DNA of 64,000 nt from Acidovorax sp. A1169 (GTDB lineage: Bacteria; Pseudomonadota; Gammaproteobacteria; Burkholderiales; Burkholderiaceae_C). Position numbers and translations under genes: made by a program. The notes below the pieces were generated by a model that ran no database searches, was not told the DNA's origin, and saw only the letters and a list, made by a program, of their open reading frames with translations. Location: NCBI RefSeq assembly GCF_030704685.1, contig NZ_JAUZDX010000002.1, forward strand, positions 1 through 64,000. Direction: 5' to 3'. Shown piece by piece: positions 62,789 to 64,000 of the stretch. Each line of letters opens with the position of its first letter. The stretch's first letter is position 1.

Positions 62789-63880
62789 ATGACCATGCAG
62801 ACCCGCCTGTTGACCGACAAGAATGCATTGAATCACACCCGCGCCGTGCAATCGCCCCTGGCGCCACTGCAGCCCGGCGAGGCCCTGTTGCGCGTGGACC
62901 GCGTGGCCGTCACGACCAACAACATCACCTACGCCGCCTTCGGCGATGCCATGAAATACTGGGACTTCTTTCCCACCGGCGAGGCCGGCTGGGGCCACAT
63001 GCCGGTCTGGGGCTTCGCCGAGGTGGTGGCTTCCGACGTGGAGGGCGTGGCCGTGGGCGAGCGCTTCTACGGCTACTGGCCGATCGCCAGCCACCTGCGC
63101 ATGCAGCCCGTTCGCGTGACGGCGCGGGGCTTCTACGACGGTGCGGAGCACCGCCAGGGCCTGACCTCGGCCTACAACCAGTACACGCGCACCAGCGCCG
63201 ATCCGGCCTACCGGGCCGCCGACGAGCACTACCAGATGCTGGTGCGGCCGCTGTTCATCACCTCGTTCATGCTGGCGGACTTCCTTGCGGACAACGCATT
63301 CTTCGGTGCAGAGCGCCTGGTGTTCTCCAGCGCATCGAGCAAGACGGCCTTCGGCACCGCGTTCTGTCTGCAGGGTCTGGAGGGCATCGAGCGGGTGGCA
63401 CTCACCTCGCCACGCAACAGCGCCTTCGTGCAGGGCCTGGGGTGCTACGACCGCACCGCAGCCTATGGCGAACTGGAGGCGCTGGATACAGCCGTGCCCA
63501 CGCTGTACGTGGACTTTTCGGGTGACGAGGACCTGCGCGCGCGGGTGCACCACCACCTAGGCGATGCGCTGGTCTACGACTGCTACGCTGGCTCGGCCCA
63601 GAACACGCATTTCCTGCGCGATACCGCGCTGGCCGGGCCCGCTCCCGCGTTCTACTTCGCGCCGGTGCAGATCAAGAAGCGCAATGCCGACTGGGGCCCG
63701 GAGGTGGTGAACCAGAAGTTCAACGCCGCGCAGCGCGCCTTCATCGACCGCATCAGCGATGCCCGCCAACCCTGGATGCAGGTGCAGGAGCACCAGGGTT
63801 TTGCGGCGGCGCAGGCGCTGGTGCAAGACCTGCATGCCGGACGCATCGATCCGCAATTGGGCCACGTCGTCGTTCTGTAA
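62789..63880 (+). CDS. DUF2855 family protein
   Basis: Predicted 363-residue protein of the DUF2855 family, whose members look like medium-chain reductase relatives without a clear role. It begins MTMQTRLLTDKNALNHTRAV and includes VTTNNITYAAFGDAMKYWDFF and SSASSKTAFGTAF. ATG 62789 has a GGAG just ahead. The TetR-type regulator gene is 78 bp away on the other strand, suggesting induction by a specific compound. Function unknown. Confidence 0.88.
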   Translation: MTMQTRLLTDKNALNHTRAVQSPLAPLQPGEALLRVDRVAVTTNNITYAAFGDAMKYWDFFPTGEAGWGHMPVWGFAEVVASDVEGVAVGERFYGYWPIASHLRMQPVRVTARGFYDGAEHRQGLTSAYNQYTRTSADPAYRAADEHYQMLVRPLFITSFMLADFLADNAFFGAERLVFSSASSKTAFGTAFCLQGLEGIERVALTSPRNSAFVQGLGCYDRTAAYGELEALDTAVPTLYVDFSGDEDLRARVHHHLGDALVYDCYAGSAQNTHFLRDTALAGPAPAFYFAPVQIKKRNADWGPEVVNQKFNAAQRAFIDRISDARQPWMQVQEHQGFAAAQALVQDLHAGRIDPQLGHVVVL

Positions 63881-63904
63881 GCGCCTGTGCCCGGGCCTTT
63901 TACA

Positions 63905-63910
63905 TATAAT
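63905..63910 (+). promoter_or_regulatory. -10 hexamer of riboswitch transcript
   Basis: A perfect TATAAT lies 7 bp before the riboswitch start. A good -35 match is not obvious. It is the likely promoter for the transcript carrying the riboswitch. Confidence 0.6.
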
Positions 63911-63917
63911 GCGCACA

Positions 63918-63987
63918 TCCGAGGAGCGTTGCAGCGTCCCCAGCATTGGCGGGGCGTGAGGCTCGGAGTCATCTAGCAACGACGCTC
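63918..63987 (+). ncRNA. S-adenosylhomocysteine (SAH) riboswitch
   Basis: The sequence fits the SAH riboswitch consensus. P1 pairs TCCGAG (63918-63923) with CTCGGA (63962-63967). GAGCGTTG (63924-63931) can form the pseudoknot with CAACGACGCTC (63977-63987). The spacer contains the usual GC-rich hairpin (TCCCC...GGGGC). SAH riboswitches normally precede ahcY and methionine-cycle genes, so ahcY is expected just past the window end. The call is by motif recognition and not a covariance search. Confidence 0.9.
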
Positions 63988-64000
63988 ATCCACTTCTCGT

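Overview
The window looks like a chromosomal segment of a GC-rich betaproteobacterium of the order Burkholderiales, most likely family Comamonadaceae (Acidovorax-like). This rests on the gene content (a LiuR-type leucine catabolic region with aceK, tripartite-tricarboxylate Bug binding proteins, a BKACE gene, a fused double-length UvrA, TorF and DUF4197 proteins) and on base composition; the genus is inferred, not proven. No rRNA, tRNA, transposase, phage gene or CRISPR array was found. Long ORFs opposite real genes are frame shadows and are not listed.

Layout. 0-11 kb: a YCII protein, then a LiuR regulator with two matching palindromic operators, an MBL-fold hydrolase, a hotdog thioesterase, isovaleryl-CoA dehydrogenase (liuA), beta-carbonic anhydrase, isocitrate dehydrogenase kinase/phosphatase (aceK), acetyl-CoA acetyltransferase, a DUF695-like protein, an SDR and a second acyl-CoA dehydrogenase. 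11-15.3 kb: a response regulator and two tandem paralogous hybrid histidine kinases on the minus strand. 15.6-21.5 kb: assorted housekeeping genes (DUF421, DUF4197, YchJ-like, HAD, patatin lipoprotein, GST, AraC). 21.6-29.5 kb: acyl-CoA synthetase, methylcrotonyl-CoA carboxylase beta, methylglutaconyl-CoA hydratase, a DUF4126 membrane protein, methylcrotonyl-CoA carboxylase alpha, and GhrA. 30-34 kb: a Bug binding protein, BKACE and 3-hydroxyacyl-CoA dehydrogenase divergent from a LysR gene. 34.1-38.2 kb: HMG-CoA lyase, a YbaK/DUF1289/HCCA-isomerase overlap operon, and a BchE-like radical SAM protein. 38.4-43 kb: an MHS-type transporter with a large inserted domain, a 52-residue membrane peptide and two tandem ABC binding proteins. 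43.1-49 kb: a 1958-residue double UvrA. 49.2-64 kb: a pair of paralogous small lipoproteins, a cysteine-cluster protein, SMP-30, CtlX and a divergent Lrp regulator, a second Bug protein, CorA, a TorF porin, HAD-IIB, RF3, SDR, TetR and DUF2855. The window ends inside an S-adenosylhomocysteine riboswitch.

Together liuA, liuB/D, liuC and HMG-CoA lyase take isovaleryl-CoA to acetyl-CoA plus acetoacetate, and the thiolase, synthetase and second dehydrogenase fit the surrounding acyl-CoA metabolism. AceK would match glyoxylate-shunt flux to the acetyl-CoA produced, and carbonic anhydrase could supply bicarbonate to the biotin carboxylase. The most interesting items are the dispersed 128-bp hairpin element whose stem changes by compensatory substitution, the BKACE/dehydrogenase/Bug/LysR module of unknown substrate, the orphan BchE-like gene, the transporter insertion domain, and inverted repeats in several divergent promoter regions that are candidate operators.
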